A stretch of 57,856 nt of DNA from Verrucomicrobiota bacterium (GTDB lineage: Bacteria > Verrucomicrobiota > Verrucomicrobiia > Chthoniobacterales > SZAS-18): assembly GCA_018240025.1 (NCBI GenBank), contig JAFEGM010000050.1:1-57856 (forward strand). Reading direction: 5' to 3'. Below are positions 44,102 through 53,320 of this stretch, in pieces. Below the pieces are notes generated by a model. The model was not told where the DNA came from. It worked only from the letters and a program-made list of their open reading frames with translations, and searched no databases. How positions within the stretch are numbered: position 1 is the stretch's first letter; each line of letters opens with the position of its first letter. The translations under genes were made by a program, and so were the position numbers.

Positions 44102-44187
44102 CGTTCAATCAATTTCGCCCACAAGGAGCAGGCTTTGCGGGGGGATGTCTAGAAATTTTTTCATTCGAGCAGGAAAAAGATTGAACG
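44102..44187. promoter_or_regulatory. Distant 9-bp inverted repeat upstream of the TonB receptor
   Basis: CGTTCAATC (44102-44110) and GATTGAACG (44179-44187) are perfect inverse copies, 77 bp apart start to start, in the receptor's upstream region, with an A/T-rich stretch between them. They could be two half-sites for a looping regulator such as a LacI protein. The rest of 44033-44353 holds no gene; a stem-loop at 44255-44273 (GGCCGGTG-GAA-CACCGGCC) without a T-run is the only other structure seen. Confidence 0.3.
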
Positions 44188-44353
44188 CCCCGTGAACTCT
44201 GCGGTCCTGCTGCTACAGCCAACCTGTCCGCTTCAGAGTAGAATCCCTCGTCCGGGCCGGTGGAACACCGGCCGCCGAGGCGCAGGAAATCGCTCCGGAA
44301 GGAACCTCGCCTGCACCAAGGTTCGCCGTGGCCAAGCCACCTGTCCGGGTGGC

Positions 44354-46525
44354 TCAGCGGACTTCGTAGACCTCCACCAGTCCGACCCCGGTGCTGCCGC
44401 TGACGCCCCGCAGGACAGCGGTATAGTTCCCGGAGGGCAGCAGCAGAAGGACGGCAGCCTCCCGGCTGTCCTGCGGCTGAAATCCGGTCGCAACGATATC
44501 GGCCCGCTGGCTATCCTGCCAGTTGTCGTTCCGCCCGATCAGATTTCCGGCCGAGTCGTAAATCTCCAAGACGGGGTCGCTGAGCGTGCCACTGACTCCG
44601 TAGGAAGCGAGGGTCGGACCCATGCCCCGGATCAGGACGCGTCGATTGTCGGTACCGGTGTCCGCGGTGACCGCAAATCCGCCGATCAAAACGCGGTCGT
44701 TGGTCAGCACCTGTCCCCGGGTGCTGAGATTGGAGAGGCGGTTGGCCACCAAGCCGTCGACATCGTACGCTTCGAAAAGCGCTACGCCGGTCGTATTTCC
44801 GGACCCGCGGACCACCACCGTGTAGATGCCGGGCGCCAGATCGGCGACCAACGCGGCTTCCCGGGGGTCGGCCGGAGCCAGCCCGGCATCGCGCACGGCC
44901 GCCCCGCCATCCGTCCCCGCCTGCCAGTTATTGTTCTGCGCCACCAGGGTCCCGAAAGCGTCCCGGAGCTCGAGGGTGGGGTCGGAAAGGGCGTTGCTCA
45001 CCCCGAAGGACGTGAGCGTGGGCCCCATCGAGCGAATCAGAACGCGTTTGGTCGAGGAAGTGACGAGGAACCCGCCGATCAGGGCGCTGTCCCCAGTTCC
45101 CACGAAGCCGCGGGTCGAGACGTTCGAGAGACGGGCCGTCGAATTCGTGCCGCCGCTGCTGCCCCCTCCACCGCCGGAGACGGGGTCTGCGGTCAGGCGC
45201 AGGATGCGGTTGCGCGCCACGGAGCCGTATTGGCGGAAGTCTCCGGCCACCACGACCTTGCCGTCACTCTGCGGAAGGATGGCGTTGATCGCGAAATTCC
45301 GGCCGGACAACTCGCCCGCCGAGTTGAAGATGGTGTCGATCTTCCCGCCGGCATCGGTCCGGGCAAAACCCGGGCGAGCCAGGCCGTCGAAGAGCGTGAA
45401 ATCGCCCGCGAAGACGACTTTGCCGGTCGAGGGCACGACCGCCACCTGGCGGATGGCCCCGTTGGCCGCGAAACCGGGATCGTAGGTCGGGTCCACGGTT
45501 CCGTCTGGAAAGATGCGCGCGATGCGCCGACGGAGCGCGCTGTCGAAGGAACTGAAGTCACCGACGACGATGAATTTGCCGTCGGGCTGGCGGACGAAAT
45601 TGTAGATCAACTCGGGGAGAACACCCGTGGTCGGGCTGAAGCTGCCGTCGATCGTCCCGTCGGCATTCAACCGGGCGATGCCCGGCCGCGGGAAGCCGTT
45701 CACGTTGATGAACCTCCCGGAAATCAGCAGCTTGCCGTCGGGCTGGATGCCGGCCCGGTAGATCAGCGGGATGTTGCCGTCGATGACCACGCGAAACAGC
45801 GGATCCAACGCGCCATCGCGCTCGAAATGGATGAAATCTGAAAAGATCTCCTCGGTGACCGTCGTGCTCGAGGGGGAGGGAATCACGACGGTCGTCTTCC
45901 GGAAGACACGGTAGGCCACGTAGACCGAGAGATCCGCGGCCACGAGTACCGACTCGACGTTCGTGGTGGTCTCGATCGTGGTCGAACCGCCCGGAGCCGG
46001 GATGTTGGGAAAGATCACCTGGCTGTCGACCGGGATGACCGGGTCGGGCCGGAAAGTGAGATCGAGGGAGCCGTCCGCATTCAGCCGCACGAGATGGGTG
46101 ACCGGGACGTTGTCGTAGTGCAGAAAATTACCGCCCAGCACGATCTTCCCGTCGGGGGCAAAAGCTCCCGCCTGCACCGAGCGCTTCGAGCCGGGTCGCG
46201 AGAGCTCATCGATCCGTCCCGGGCTGGGAGCATCGATGCTGCTCGGAGAATTGACGCCGGAACCGGGGTCGAAGGCCGCATCCACCAGCCCGTTTGCCCG
46301 CAGCACCGTGACCGCGGCGCGCGGCAGGGTGCCAAAGTTGTCGAAATCGCCCCCGATTAGCAGCCGGTTCGTAGTGCCCTCGAGCGCCGCACCCAGGACC
46401 GTCCCATCGGGGCCGGTCCGCGGATCGTAGCTGGAATCCAAAAAACCGACCGTCTGCGCCGCCACCGGCGTGAGCGCGAGCAGCCAAGCCACGAGGGCGC
46501 AAAGGGGGAAAATACACCGAGTCAC
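44354..46525 (-). CDS. Secreted delta-60 repeat protein with duplicated C-terminal modules
   Basis: 723 aa. Signal peptide (LVAWLLALTPVAAQ). Residues 25-440 are delta-60 repeats, each with a 'PDGKIVLGGNF... VTHLVRLNADGSLDLTF' pattern (short form: QPDGKLLISGRF, RLNADGTIDGSF), which fold as a beta-propeller. Two copies of a roughly 125-aa module follow (LSNVSTRGFVGTGDSALIGGF and LSNLSTRGQVLTNDRVLIGGF; each with VLIR.MGPTL and PG.YT.V.RG). No catalytic motif. Likely a surface or extracellular structural protein. GTG start. Confidence 0.75.
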   Translation of the reverse strand: MTRCIFPLCALVAWLLALTPVAAQTVGFLDSSYDPRTGPDGTVLGAALEGTTNRLLIGGDFDNFGTLPRAAVTVLRANGLVDAAFDPGSGVNSPSSIDAPSPGRIDELSRPGSKRSVQAGAFAPDGKIVLGGNFLHYDNVPVTHLVRLNADGSLDLTFRPDPVIPVDSQVIFPNIPAPGGSTTIETTTNVESVLVAADLSVYVAYRVFRKTTVVIPSPSSTTVTEEIFSDFIHFERDGALDPLFRVVIDGNIPLIYRAGIQPDGKLLISGRFINVNGFPRPGIARLNADGTIDGSFSPTTGVLPELIYNFVRQPDGKFIVVGDFSSFDSALRRRIARIFPDGTVDPTYDPGFAANGAIRQVAVVPSTGKVVFAGDFTLFDGLARPGFARTDAGGKIDTIFNSAGELSGRNFAINAILPQSDGKVVVAGDFRQYGSVARNRILRLTADPVSGGGGGSSGGTNSTARLSNVSTRGFVGTGDSALIGGFLVTSSTKRVLIRSMGPTLTSFGVSNALSDPTLELRDAFGTLVAQNNNWQAGTDGGAAVRDAGLAPADPREAALVADLAPGIYTVVVRGSGNTTGVALFEAYDVDGLVANRLSNLSTRGQVLTNDRVLIGGFAVTADTGTDNRRVLIRGMGPTLASYGVSGTLSDPVLEIYDSAGNLIGRNDNWQDSQRADIVATGFQPQDSREAAVLLLLPSGNYTAVLRGVSGSTGVGLVEVYEVR

Positions 46526-46614
46526 CAGCGCCGTTTAGTGCATTGGCGGCGGCAAGCCAAGGGCGGTTTTGAAATTCGCGCGCGGGCAGCGCACCCCCCT
46601 GCCGGGTGCCAGCG

Positions 46615-47841
46615 CTAGAGCTGCGCGTCGCGGATCAACCGTTCGCATTCGGCCTGCATCTGCTTCGCACCTTCCCGCGCGCTCACGCTGCCGGACATGA
46701 TGAGCTGGTAGGGGCCGCGCATTCCGTCCCAGATCTGCCGCATCTCCGGGCGGATCGGCATCGGCCGGGCTTGGCGGATCTGCGCCATGGAGGCCTGGAG
46801 AACGACGTTGTTCTGCACACTGGGCGAAGCGATGACCTCGCGATGCGTCGGAGTGACGAGGAGGTCGTCCGCATTGCGCTGCTGCATCTCGCGGCCCGTC
46901 ACGTATTCGAGCACCTCCAGCACGAGCGGCAGCTTGGAGTCCGGCACCGAGGCGTTCACGGCGAAGCCCTTGGGAGAATACATGGGCACCGCCGGCAGGC
47001 CCGTCTGGTCGTTTTTGGGCAGGGTGCCGATCAGCGAGCGCGCGGGCACATCGTAGTTGGGCCAAGACCAAGGACCATTGATGATCATGGCCGTGCGCCG
47101 CTCCTTGAAGAGCATGTCGGCGATTTCGTAGTCGCCCTCCTTGGGAATGATCCCGTGCTTGTCGCGCAGATCGAGGATGAACTGCAGCGCCGCGGCGGTG
47201 GCCTCGTTGTCGAGCGTCGGCCTACCCTGATCATCCATGATCCAGCCGCCGAACGAAGTCAGGAACGGCACGAAAAAGAACGGCTCGCGATAGTTCCACG
47301 TCAGCGCGTACTCGTCGGGCTTGCCGTCGCCGTTGCGGTCGACCGTGAGCGACTTCCCCAACGCGATCAGCTCCGAAAAGGTTTGCGGGGGCTGCGGCAC
47401 CTTTTGGCGGTCGTAGACGAGCGCGAGGTGGTTGCCGATCTGATCGGCCAGCACCCACGTCTGGCCTTCGTATTTCACAAAGGCCTCCTCGATGAACTGC
47501 GCGCGGAGCTCGGGTCGGAGCAGGCCGTCCAGCGGGCGGACGGTTTTCGTCGTGTAGAAGACGCCCACATTGTCCGATGCGCCGCAGATCAGATCGGGCC
47601 CTTGCCCGGCCACCGAGGCGACAATGTAGAGATTACGCAGTTCCTCCGGTTCGCGGTACAGCGCCTCGACTACCCGATCGGGGTGCGCCGCGTTGTACTT
47701 TGCCAGCATCTGCTCGAAGACCGTGCGCGCGACGCCGTTTTTTTCGTGCCAAATGACCACTCGAGTGCGCCCGTCCGACTTCCGGGCGCAGGCGGGCAGG
47801 GCGCAGAGGGCGACCAGGAGGAGGGCGAGCAGGCGGGTCAT
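46615..47841 (-). CDS. Sugar-type ABC solute-binding lipoprotein
   Basis: 408 aa. Lipobox LPAC after a hydrophobic signal, so lipid-anchored. MalE-like fold (VVIWHEKNGVARTVFEQML; FSELIALGKSLTVD; FFVPFLTSFGGWIMDD). It should bind an oligosaccharide in the periplasm. No MalF/MalG permeases or ATPase are adjacent, so the rest of the transporter must be elsewhere. It is the nearest gene of this kind to the TonB receptor and MFS symporter. Confidence 0.85.
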   Translation of the reverse strand: MTRLLALLLVALCALPACARKSDGRTRVVIWHEKNGVARTVFEQMLAKYNAAHPDRVVEALYREPEELRNLYIVASVAGQGPDLICGASDNVGVFYTTKTVRPLDGLLRPELRAQFIEEAFVKYEGQTWVLADQIGNHLALVYDRQKVPQPPQTFSELIALGKSLTVDRNGDGKPDEYALTWNYREPFFFVPFLTSFGGWIMDDQGRPTLDNEATAAALQFILDLRDKHGIIPKEGDYEIADMLFKERRTAMIINGPWSWPNYDVPARSLIGTLPKNDQTGLPAVPMYSPKGFAVNASVPDSKLPLVLEVLEYVTGREMQQRNADDLLVTPTHREVIASPSVQNNVVLQASMAQIRQARPMPIRPEMRQIWDGMRGPYQLIMSGSVSAREGAKQMQAECERLIRDAQL

Positions 47842-47937
47842 CAGGCCCGAGATTGGGGGAGGATGCTGGGGCGATCAAGCAAGCGCACCGCCATTCCATC
47901 TTGTTCGTGGGCGAATCGTCCCTGATCGTCGGCCGCC

Positions 47938-49080
47938 ATGCGCCGCCTGCTCGTCACCTTCGCCGCCAGCCTCTTCGCGGGCCTGCTCCCCGCCGCTGAG
48001 TTGCCGCCGGGGCTCTATGCCACGTTCCACACGCCCAAGGGAGAAATCGTCTGCGAACTGCACTACAAGGAGACGCCGCTGACCGTGGTGAACTTCGTCG
48101 GCTTGGCCGAAGGCACGCTGCCAGCGAAGAAAAATGCGCGGGGGCCGCGCTTCTTCGACGGCCTGAGCTTCAACCGCGTGGTGCCGAATTTCGTCATCCA
48201 GGGCGGCGATCCGCTGAACGATCCGACCGGCGAAAACGATGGTGGTCCGGGCTGGGAATTCGACGACGAACTGGTGCCGAGCCTGCGTCATGCCCGCGGC
48301 GCGCTCTCGATGGCCAACGACGGCCCGCTGACGAACGGCAGCCAATTCTTCATCACCCACCGCGATGTCTTCCGGCTCGATTACCTGCACTCCGTCTTCG
48401 GCCGGGTCGTGCGGGGGATGGAGGTGGTCGACAAGATCGCCCAGGGCGACAAGATCGAACGCGTCGAGATCCAACGCGTGGGCGACGCGGCGAAGAAGTT
48501 CGAGGCCACCCCCATCGCCTTCGCCATCTACGAGAAGCGCGCCGCCCTGATCTCATCGCCCCAGCTGCCGGCCCCGTGGAGCCGCTATCTGCAGCCGGTG
48601 AAAGCGCCGAAGGAGGAGGACCTCAAAACCGGCAAGGCGGAGAAAAGCAAGGGCTTCTACCTGACCGACGGCACCGGCACGTTGCCGGATTTCCGGGTGC
48701 GGAATTTCAACCACAAGCTGCACAACTACGAGCGCTTCCGGCGCATTCGGGTGGTGGTGCGGATCTTCGGCTCGGAGAAATCCGACGCGGTCGCGCTCGA
48801 CAAGCTGGCAGCCGAGGTCGGGGCCGGCGAGCACCGCGGAGCGCTGGCTGCGTACTTCGCGGCCGAGGACAAATGGCGGCTGTGGATCGGACGCGAGCAA
48901 CTCCCGGCGCTCAACGGCGGCCAGCCGATCGAGAATGTCGAGGCGTTCATCAAGAATGAGCTCCACGCCCGCAAGCAGCGGTTCCTCGAGCCCGCCCAGG
49001 CCCTGACCAAGGAGAAGAAGCTGAAGGAGGCGGTCGATGCCATGATCGACGGCCTGCTCATGGCCTTCGACGGCCGCTGA
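47938..49080 (+). CDS. Cyclophilin-type peptidyl-prolyl isomerase with extra C-terminal domain
   Basis: 380 aa. Signal peptide (LVTFAASLFAGLLPAAE). Residues 25-185 are the cyclophilin fold: FDGLSFNRVVPNFVIQGGDP, SLRHARGALSMANDGPLTNGSQFFIT and YLHSVFGRVV. Residues 190-380 are an additional Lys/Arg-rich domain I do not recognise (PDFRVRNFNHKLHNYERFRR; AAYFAAEDKWRLWIGREQLP). Ordinary bacterial cyclophilins end near residue 190. Periplasmic folding factor is the expected role. Confidence 0.85.
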   Translation: MRRLLVTFAASLFAGLLPAAELPPGLYATFHTPKGEIVCELHYKETPLTVVNFVGLAEGTLPAKKNARGPRFFDGLSFNRVVPNFVIQGGDPLNDPTGENDGGPGWEFDDELVPSLRHARGALSMANDGPLTNGSQFFITHRDVFRLDYLHSVFGRVVRGMEVVDKIAQGDKIERVEIQRVGDAAKKFEATPIAFAIYEKRAALISSPQLPAPWSRYLQPVKAPKEEDLKTGKAEKSKGFYLTDGTGTLPDFRVRNFNHKLHNYERFRRIRVVVRIFGSEKSDAVALDKLAAEVGAGEHRGALAAYFAAEDKWRLWIGREQLPALNGGQPIENVEAFIKNELHARKQRFLEPAQALTKEKKLKEAVDAMIDGLLMAFDGR

Positions 49081-49089
49081 GTCAGCCCC

Positions 49090-50001
49090 TTGCCGACCTT
49101 GCTGCCCGCCTTTCTCACGGTTTTCTGCTTCGCCTGCGCCGGCGTCTTCGCCACGCGGTCGACGCTGCTGGTCGGGGTGCATCGCGCCAATCTCTCGCGC
49201 CTGTGGGTCGCCGCCGTGCTGCTCGGCCTCTGGGCGCACACCGCAGGCGGCGGACTTGGCGGAGCCGGCCTCGGCTGGTACCTGGCCAGCGGCTTCGTGG
49301 GCTTCGGACTCGGCGACATGGCGCTCTTCGCGGCCTTTCCGCGCATCGGCACGCGACTCGCTTCGCTCATGATCCAATGCCTGGCCGCGCCGCTCGCCAT
49401 TCTCGTCGAGTGGGGTTGGGTCGGCATCGCCCCGACCGCTCTCCAACTCGGCTGCGGCGGCGGCATAATCGCCGGCGTGGCATTGGCGCTGGCGCCGAGC
49501 AACACCCGTCTCTCGCTCCCGCCGGTCTCTCCGGCGCAACGGCGGCTGGGCATCTTTCTCGGCTTCCTCGCCGCCTGCGGCCAGGCCGGCGGCGTGATCT
49601 TCAGCCGCAAAGCCATCCTGGCCGCTCAGGCGGCGGGCGAGCCGACGCTCGACGGCGCGACCGCCGCCTGGCAGCGCATCGTCGCGGGCATCGTCCTGAT
49701 CACGCTCATCGAGCTCTACTTCCGGGCCCGCGGCGCGCATCAGGCTCGTCAGCCCTGGACGCCGGCCGCCGCTGCGTTCGTGACCCTCAATGCGCTCGGC
49801 GGTCCGGTCTTCGGCGTGGCCTGCTACCAGTGGGCCCTGATCGCCGCGCCCTCCGCGGTGGTGCTGCCGATCATGGCGCTGACGCCGATCGCGGTCATCC
49901 CCCTCGCCTGGTTCATGGAGGGCGAGCGGCCGAGCGGGCGTTCGCTCCTCGGTTCGCTCGTGGCGGTCATCTCGGCCGCGCTGCTCAGCAGCGCGCGCTG
50001 A
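49090..50001 (+). CDS. DMT-superfamily (EamA) membrane transporter
   Basis: 303 aa, about ten membrane segments in two EamA halves (GLGWYLASGFVGFGLGDMALFAAF; GPVFGVACYQWALIAAPSAVVLPIMALTPIAVIPLAW, read in parts). Drug/metabolite or nucleotide-sugar exporters; the substrate is unknown. TTG start, 9 bp after the cyclophilin gene, so probably one operon. Confidence 0.78.
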   Translation: MPTLLPAFLTVFCFACAGVFATRSTLLVGVHRANLSRLWVAAVLLGLWAHTAGGGLGGAGLGWYLASGFVGFGLGDMALFAAFPRIGTRLASLMIQCLAAPLAILVEWGWVGIAPTALQLGCGGGIIAGVALALAPSNTRLSLPPVSPAQRRLGIFLGFLAACGQAGGVIFSRKAILAAQAAGEPTLDGATAAWQRIVAGIVLITLIELYFRARGAHQARQPWTPAAAAFVTLNALGGPVFGVACYQWALIAAPSAVVLPIMALTPIAVIPLAWFMEGERPSGRSLLGSLVAVISAALLSSAR

Positions 50002-50010
50002 GCGGCCGGC

Positions 50011-50478
50011 TCAGCGCCGCCCCGCCGTCCGCTTCCGAACCGGTTGCGGCCGACTCTCGTGGGCCAGATACCGACGATGCGCCGCCGGCTGGGCGCGCCA
50101 ATGCTCGCAGAGGCGCTTGAGCGCCCCGAGTGTGGCCGGCTTGAGGTGATGCTCGATTTCCTCCACCTCGGCCTGCACCACCCGTGGCTCGAGCCCGAGC
50201 AACAGGAAGAACTCGCTCAACACCTGGTGCCGCTCCTTGATGGCCTGGGCCACGGCGCGCCCCTCGTCGGTCAGCGTGAAGCCCCGGTAGCGCTCGTAGT
50301 TCACCAACCCGCGCTCGGCCAGCCGTTGGATCATGTTGGTGACGCTCGCCCGAGCCACCCCGAGGCGCTCGGCCAAGTCGCTCACCCGGGCGAAGCCCTT
50401 CTCTTCCATCAGCTCGTGAATGCGCTCCAGGTGGTCCTCGCTCGATTCCGAGGCGTGACGGGCGCGAGGGGCGGGCAT
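50011..50478 (-). CDS. mntR: DtxR/MntR-family metal-dependent repressor
   Basis: 155 aa. Winged helix with ARVSDLAERLGVARASVTNMIQRL (parts: VSDLAERLGV, ASVTNMIQRL) and the metal-binding dimer domain with KERHQVLSEFF, VVQAEVEEIEHHLKPATL. The pattern is that of MntR rather than iron-sensing DtxR (no C-terminal SH3-like domain). It is divergent from an outer-membrane protein plus ABC metal transporter, so it should repress them when Mn2+ is abundant. Confidence 0.87.
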   Translation of the reverse strand: MPAPRARHASESSEDHLERIHELMEEKGFARVSDLAERLGVARASVTNMIQRLAERGLVNYERYRGFTLTDEGRAVAQAIKERHQVLSEFFLLLGLEPRVVQAEVEEIEHHLKPATLGALKRLCEHWRAQPAAHRRYLAHESRPQPVRKRTAGRR

Positions 50479-50530
50479 CGGCCAGGATAGCGAATCTGTT
50501 CCAGTCTTCGAATGAAAATTTACCACGCTG

Positions 50531-50556
50531 AAAAAGTTAGTTACTCACAACATTTT
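50531..50556. promoter_or_regulatory. Candidate MntR operator (AAAAAGTT-N10-AACATTTT)
   Basis: Arms 50531-50538 and 50549-50556 match at 7 of 8 positions as an inverted repeat, in the 97-bp divergent region between mntR and the outer-membrane gene, 19 bp before the ATG at 50576. A/T-rich arms are usual for MntR sites. Confidence 0.4.
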
Positions 50557-50575
50557 TGCATGTTACCTCCGGGCG

Positions 50576-51457
50576 ATGCTGCGTCACCTCGCCCTGCTCT
50601 CGTGCCTGCCCGCGCTGCTCGCGGCCGGCGAACCCTCCGCCGCCGACGCCGAGAAGGCGTCACCTTCCAAGGCCGGCTACACCCTCTTCAACCCCACGCC
50701 GACCGCCCTGTTGCGCGACCTGAGCACCGACCGGCCGGACACGACCGAGGGCGCGGTGACGGTCGATGCCGGGCACTACCAGTTGGAGCTCAGTTTCCTC
50801 GACTACACCCGCAACCGCGACAGCGACGGCGTGCGTACCACCACCTCGGTCATCGCGCCTTTCAACCTCCGCGTCGGCCTGACCAACCGGGTGGAGTTCA
50901 ACCTCATCTTCGAGCCTTACGTCATCGCCCGCACCCGCACTCCGGGGCTGCCGACCGAGACGCTGCGGGGCCAGGGCGACCTGACGCTCCGGATGAAGGT
51001 GAACTTCTGGGGCAACGACGGCCCGGAGCCTGGCTTCGGGAAGACCGCCTTCGGCATCATCCCGTTTCTGAAGATTCCGACCGCCCGCAGCGGCCTCGGC
51101 AACGGCCGCGTCGAGGGCGGCGTCATTCTGCCGATCAGCTTCGAATTGCCGGCCGACTTCGGACTCTCCTTCATGGCGGAAGGCGACATCGTGCGCGACG
51201 CCTCCAACCGGCGCTACGGCTTCGAGTTCGTCCACACCGCCTCGCTCGGGCGCAAGCTGGTGGGCGATCTCAACGGCTACGTCGAGTACGTCGGCGTGGC
51301 CCCGACCCGCACGGAGTCGACCTACCGGGCCTTCTTCAGCGCCGGCCTGACCTACGCGCTGGGCAAGAACTCGCAGTTCGACGTCGGCGCGCGCTTCGGC
51401 CTGAACAAGGCCTCCGACGACGTCAATCTCTTCACCGGCTTCTCCATCCGCTACTAG
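50576..51457 (+). CDS. Outer-membrane beta-barrel protein (MetA/phenol-degradation-type transporter family)
   Basis: 293 aa. Signal peptide (LALLSCLPALLAAGE). 'LSTDRPDTTEGAVTVDAGHYQLE' (short: DRPDTTEGAVTVDAG), repeated aromatic/Gly strands and a C-terminal Arg-Tyr (LFTGFSIRY) fit a small outer-membrane barrel of the PF13557 group. First gene in the metal transporter operon. It may carry the metal across the outer membrane; that job is inferred from context. Confidence 0.7.
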   Translation: MLRHLALLSCLPALLAAGEPSAADAEKASPSKAGYTLFNPTPTALLRDLSTDRPDTTEGAVTVDAGHYQLELSFLDYTRNRDSDGVRTTTSVIAPFNLRVGLTNRVEFNLIFEPYVIARTRTPGLPTETLRGQGDLTLRMKVNFWGNDGPEPGFGKTAFGIIPFLKIPTARSGLGNGRVEGGVILPISFELPADFGLSFMAEGDIVRDASNRRYGFEFVHTASLGRKLVGDLNGYVEYVGVAPTRTESTYRAFFSAGLTYALGKNSQFDVGARFGLNKASDDVNLFTGFSIRY

Positions 51458-51478
51458 GCGTTTCCACCTCCTCCGACC

Positions 51479-52372
51479 ATGCCCAAGCTCCGCCTGCTCT
51501 CGCTCGCCGCCACGCTGCTCGCACTGGTCACGCCGACGCTCGTGGCCGCGCCCAAGAAGCGCGTCGTCACCACGTTCACGATCCTGGCCGACATGGCGCG
51601 GAACGTCGCCGGCGATCTGGCCGAGGTGGATTCCCTCACCAAGCCCGGCGCGGAGATCCACGGCTACGAGCCGACCCCGCAGGACATCGTCAAGGCCCAG
51701 CGCGCCGACCTCGTCCTGTGGAACGGGCTCAATCTGGAGGTCTGGTTCGAGAAGTTCTTCGCCAGCCTGCGCAACGTCCCACGCGCCATTCTCACGGAAG
51801 GCATCGAGCCGATGGGCATCGCGCAGGGGCCGTATTCCGGGAAGCCGAATCCGCATGCCTGGATGTCGCCGGCCAATGCCGTTCGCTACGTGGAGAACAT
51901 CCGCCTCGCGCTGGTTAAACTCGACCCCGCCAACGAGGCCGGCTACACGGCCAACGCGAACGCCTACAAGGCGAAGATCCAGGCGCTGGATGCTCCGGTG
52001 CGCGCGCAACTCGAACGCATTCCCGCCGACCAGCGCTGGCTGGTCAGCAGCGAGGGCGCATTTTCCTACCTCTGCCGCGACTACGGCCTGAAGGAGGCCT
52101 ATCTCTGGCCGATCAACGCCGACGCCCAGGGCACGCCGCAGCAGGTCCAGCGCGTGATCGAGATCGTGCGGCAGAACAAGATCCCGGTCCTCTTCACCGA
52201 AAGCACGGTCAGCGACAAAGCGGCCCGCCAGGTCGCCAAGGAGTCCGGCGCGCGCTTCGGCGGCCTACTCTACGTGGACAGCCTGACCGAGGCCTCCGGG
52301 CCGGCGCCCACCTACCTCAAGCTGCTCGAGCGCAACGCGGAGACGATCGTGAACGGCTTCTTTCCCAAATGA
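51479..52372 (+). CDS. Metal ABC transporter substrate-binding protein (Mn/Zn, SitA/PsaA-like)
   Basis: 297 aa with signal peptide, no lipobox. Ligand motifs: His in EIHGYEPTPQD, His in NPHAWMSPANA, Glu in SSEGAFSYLCRDYGL, and Asp in LLYVDSLTEA. The set H-H-E-D is that of manganese- or zinc-type cluster 9 proteins and lacks the histidine-rich loop of ZnuA, so manganese is favoured. Confidence 0.87.
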   Translation: MPKLRLLSLAATLLALVTPTLVAAPKKRVVTTFTILADMARNVAGDLAEVDSLTKPGAEIHGYEPTPQDIVKAQRADLVLWNGLNLEVWFEKFFASLRNVPRAILTEGIEPMGIAQGPYSGKPNPHAWMSPANAVRYVENIRLALVKLDPANEAGYTANANAYKAKIQALDAPVRAQLERIPADQRWLVSSEGAFSYLCRDYGLKEAYLWPINADAQGTPQQVQRVIEIVRQNKIPVLFTESTVSDKAARQVAKESGARFGGLLYVDSLTEASGPAPTYLKLLERNAETIVNGFFPK

Positions 52373-52393
52373 CGACCCCGCCCTGACCGCCGC

Positions 52394-53317
52394 ATGCTGA
52401 CGCTCGAAGCCAACCAGGTGACCGTCACCTACCCCAGTGGCCTGACCGCGCTGCGGGACGCTTCGCTGCGACTTTCCGGCGGCACCATCTGTGCGCTGGT
52501 GGGCGTGAACGGCTCGGGCAAGTCCACGCTCTTCAAATCGCTCATGGGCTTCCTCACGCCGACGCACGGCAGCGTCAGCATCAACGGACGCCCGGTGCGC
52601 GAGGCGCAGAAGCAGAGCTGGGTGGCCTACGTGCCGCAGGCCGAGGAGGTCGACTGGACCTTTCCGGTTAGCGTGCACGACGTGGTCATGATGGGCCGCT
52701 ACGGCGGGATGAATTTCCTGCGCATCCCCCGCGCGTCGGACCGTGCCGCGGTCGAGCAAAGTCTGCGCCGCGTCGGCCTCTGGGATCTGCGTGATCGGCA
52801 GATCGGCGAGCTCTCCGGCGGGCAGAAGAAGCGCGTCTTCGTGGCTCGGGCCCTGGCGCAGAGCAGCCGCATCATCCTGCTCGACGAGCCCTTCACCGGC
52901 GTCGATGTGAAGACCGAGGAGGCGATCATCGCCCTGCTGCGTGAACTGCGCGCGGAAGGCTGCCTCATCCTCGTCTCGACCCACAACCTCGGCTCGGTGC
53001 CGGAGTTCTGCGATCAGGTCGTGCTGATCAACCGCACCATCCTCTGCTACGGGCCCACTGACGAGGTTTTCACGCCGGAGAATCTGACGGAGGCTTTCGG
53101 CGGCGCGCTGCGGGCCTTCGAATTCGACCGCTCGACCGTGGAGGCGCACGACGACCGGCAGGTGACCGTGCTGACCGACGACGAACGTCCGCTCGTGCTC
53201 GGCAAGCGCGGACATCTCGAATACCGCGAACGCCAGGGCCGCGAGGCGCTGGTCAGCGAGCGCGAGGAACGCGAGCGGGCCGCGCGGGCGGCAAAGAACG
53301 GAGCCCAGGAGGACTGA
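52394..53317 (+). CDS. Metal ABC transporter ATP-binding protein (SitB-like)
   Basis: 307 aa. Walker [15 protein letters not shown]-loop [10 protein letters not shown], signature LSGGQKKRV, Walker [13 protein letters not shown], and H-loop STHNLGSV. The last 60 residues ([18 protein letters not shown]... [11 protein letters not shown]) are a charged extension beyond the usual 245-250 aa, function unknown. Confidence 0.9.
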   Translation: MLTLEANQVTVTYPSGLTALRDASLRLSGGTICALVGVNGSGKSTLFKSLMGFLTPTHGSVSINGRPVREAQKQSWVAYVPQAEEVDWTFPVSVHDVVMMGRYGGMNFLRIPRASDRAAVEQSLRRVGLWDLRDRQIGELSGGQKKRVFVARALAQSSRIILLDEPFTGVDVKTEEAIIALLRELRAEGCLILVSTHNLGSVPEFCDQVVLINRTILCYGPTDEVFTPENLTEAFGGALRAFEFDRSTVEAHDDRQVTVLTDDERPLVLGKRGHLEYRERQGREALVSEREERERAARAAKNGAQED

Positions 53318-53320
53318 GCC

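Noticed and set aside
44255..44273. Stem-loop as a terminator of the delta-60 gene
   Set aside because: The 8-bp stem is perfect but no T-run follows on either strand, so it was noted only inside another entry.
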